Origin: Prevotellaceae bacterium UBA7028
Lineage (GTDB): Bacteria; Bacteroidota; Bacteroidia; Bacteroidales; Bacteroidaceae
Direction: 5' to 3'
NCBI GenBank assembly: GCA_002494215.1
Contig: DLBF01000032.1
Location: 1-5,994, forward strand
DNA length: 5,994 nt
Shown here one piece after another: positions 5,432-5,994 of this stretch. A program made the position numbers and the translations under genes. Numbering within the stretch: the first letter of the stretch is position 1; every line of letters starts with the position of its first letter. Under the pieces are notes generated by a model. The model was not told where the DNA came from. It made no database searches and worked only from the letters and a program-made list of their open reading frames with translations.

Positions 5432-5994
5432 ATGAAATACGGATTTGACAACGAGAAATATATTCGCATCCAGAGCGAGCATATCAAGGAGCGAATAGCT
5501 AAGTTCAAGGGTAAACTTTACTTGGAACTGGGTGGCAAGCTCTTCGACGACCACCACGCCAGCCGTGTACTGCCCGGTTTTCAGCCCGACTCTAAGTTGC
5601 GCATGTTGCAGCAGTTGGCTGATTCTGCCGAGATAGTAATCGTAATCAGCGCCATAGATATTGAGAAGAACAAAATACGTCAGGACCTGGGTATCACATA
5701 CGACGAGGATGTGCTACGTCTCCGAAACGAGTTTCAGAACCGCGGCTTCCGTGTAGATAACGTCGTTATCACACATTATAACGGCCAGAGCTCTGCCGAC
5801 CAGTATCGTCACCGTCTGGAGAGTATGGGCATCAAGGCCTACTACCACTACACCATTGAGGGCTATCCCCACAACGTGGATTTGATAGACAGCGACGAGG
5901 GTTTCGGAAAGGACGATTACGTAGAGACCACTCAACCATTGGTTATTGTAACGGCTCCCGGTCCTGGTAGCGGCAAGATGGCTGTCTGCCTGTC
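5432..5994 (+). CDS. DUF1846/UPF0371 family protein, 3' end beyond the window
   Basis: An open frame of 187 codons runs from ATG 5432 to the window edge without a stop. The protein starts MKYGFDNEKYIRIQSEHI and contains LELGGKLFDDHHASRVLPGF at 31-50, a pattern I recognise from the DUF1846 (UPF0371) family. A glycine-rich P-loop-like stretch APGPGSGK lies at 175-182. Family members are about 500 residues, so roughly the first 40 percent is present. The biochemical function is not established to my knowledge; the loop suggests nucleotide or phosphate binding, but the residue after the lysine is Met, not the Ser/Thr of a classical Walker A. AAGG at 5421-5424 is a weak ribosome binding site 7 nt before the ATG. 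The 36-bp gap has only a one-mismatch -7 box (TTTATTTG, 5413-5420), so cotranscription with the lipoprotein gene is likely. Confidence 0.85.
   Translation, partial: MKYGFDNEKYIRIQSEHIKERIAKFKGKLYLELGGKLFDDHHASRVLPGFQPDSKLRMLQQLADSAEIVIVISAIDIEKNKIRQDLGITYDEDVLRLRNEFQNRGFRVDNVVITHYNGQSSADQYRHRLESMGIKAYYHYTIEGYPHNVDLIDSDEGFGKDDYVETTQPLVIVTAPGPGSGKMAVCL

Overview
The window looks like a chromosomal segment of a Bacteroidales bacterium, most likely Prevotella or a close relative. Three things point there. Good matches to the Bacteroidota -7 promoter element (TAnnTTTG) sit in front of three of the four genes, and start codons lack clear Shine-Dalgarno sequences. The protein set (a PurF-like protein starting MGGFFG, an AMP-binding/carrier/acyltransferase fusion, a flavodoxin-fold lipoprotein and a DUF1846 protein) is also typical. 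The genus is inferred from recall, not from a search.

Layout: 1-137 is an AT-rich leader with a candidate promoter and a small perfect hairpin. 138-1580 (+) encodes a PurF-family protein whose phosphoribosyltransferase half and four Fe-S cysteines look intact, but whose glutaminase half has lost the N-terminal nucleophilic cysteine and apparently other catalytic residues. 1581-1875 lies between two convergent genes; it holds a strong bidirectional terminator and then a mosaic of 7-bp direct repeats on both sides of a short GC-rich inverted repeat. 1876-4380 (-) encodes an 834-residue fusion of adenylate-forming ligase, acyl carrier domain and PlsC acyltransferase. 4381-4564 is a divergent promoter region. 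4565-5395 (+) encodes a flavodoxin-fold lipoprotein, and 5432-5994 (+) is the first 187 codons of a DUF1846/UPF0371 protein that runs off the window, probably cotranscribed with the lipoprotein gene.

How the genes work together: there is no obvious single pathway. The genes touch purine or PRPP chemistry, phospholipid acyl-chain recycling, and exported flavin redox chemistry. I see no mobile element, CRISPR array, tRNA or rRNA. The most noteworthy items are the glutaminase-dead PurF paralogue, the single-chain activate-carry-transfer lipid enzyme, the heptamer repeat mosaic, and a promoter position that moves the lipoprotein start codon. I found no convincing evidence of a wholly undescribed multi-gene system.
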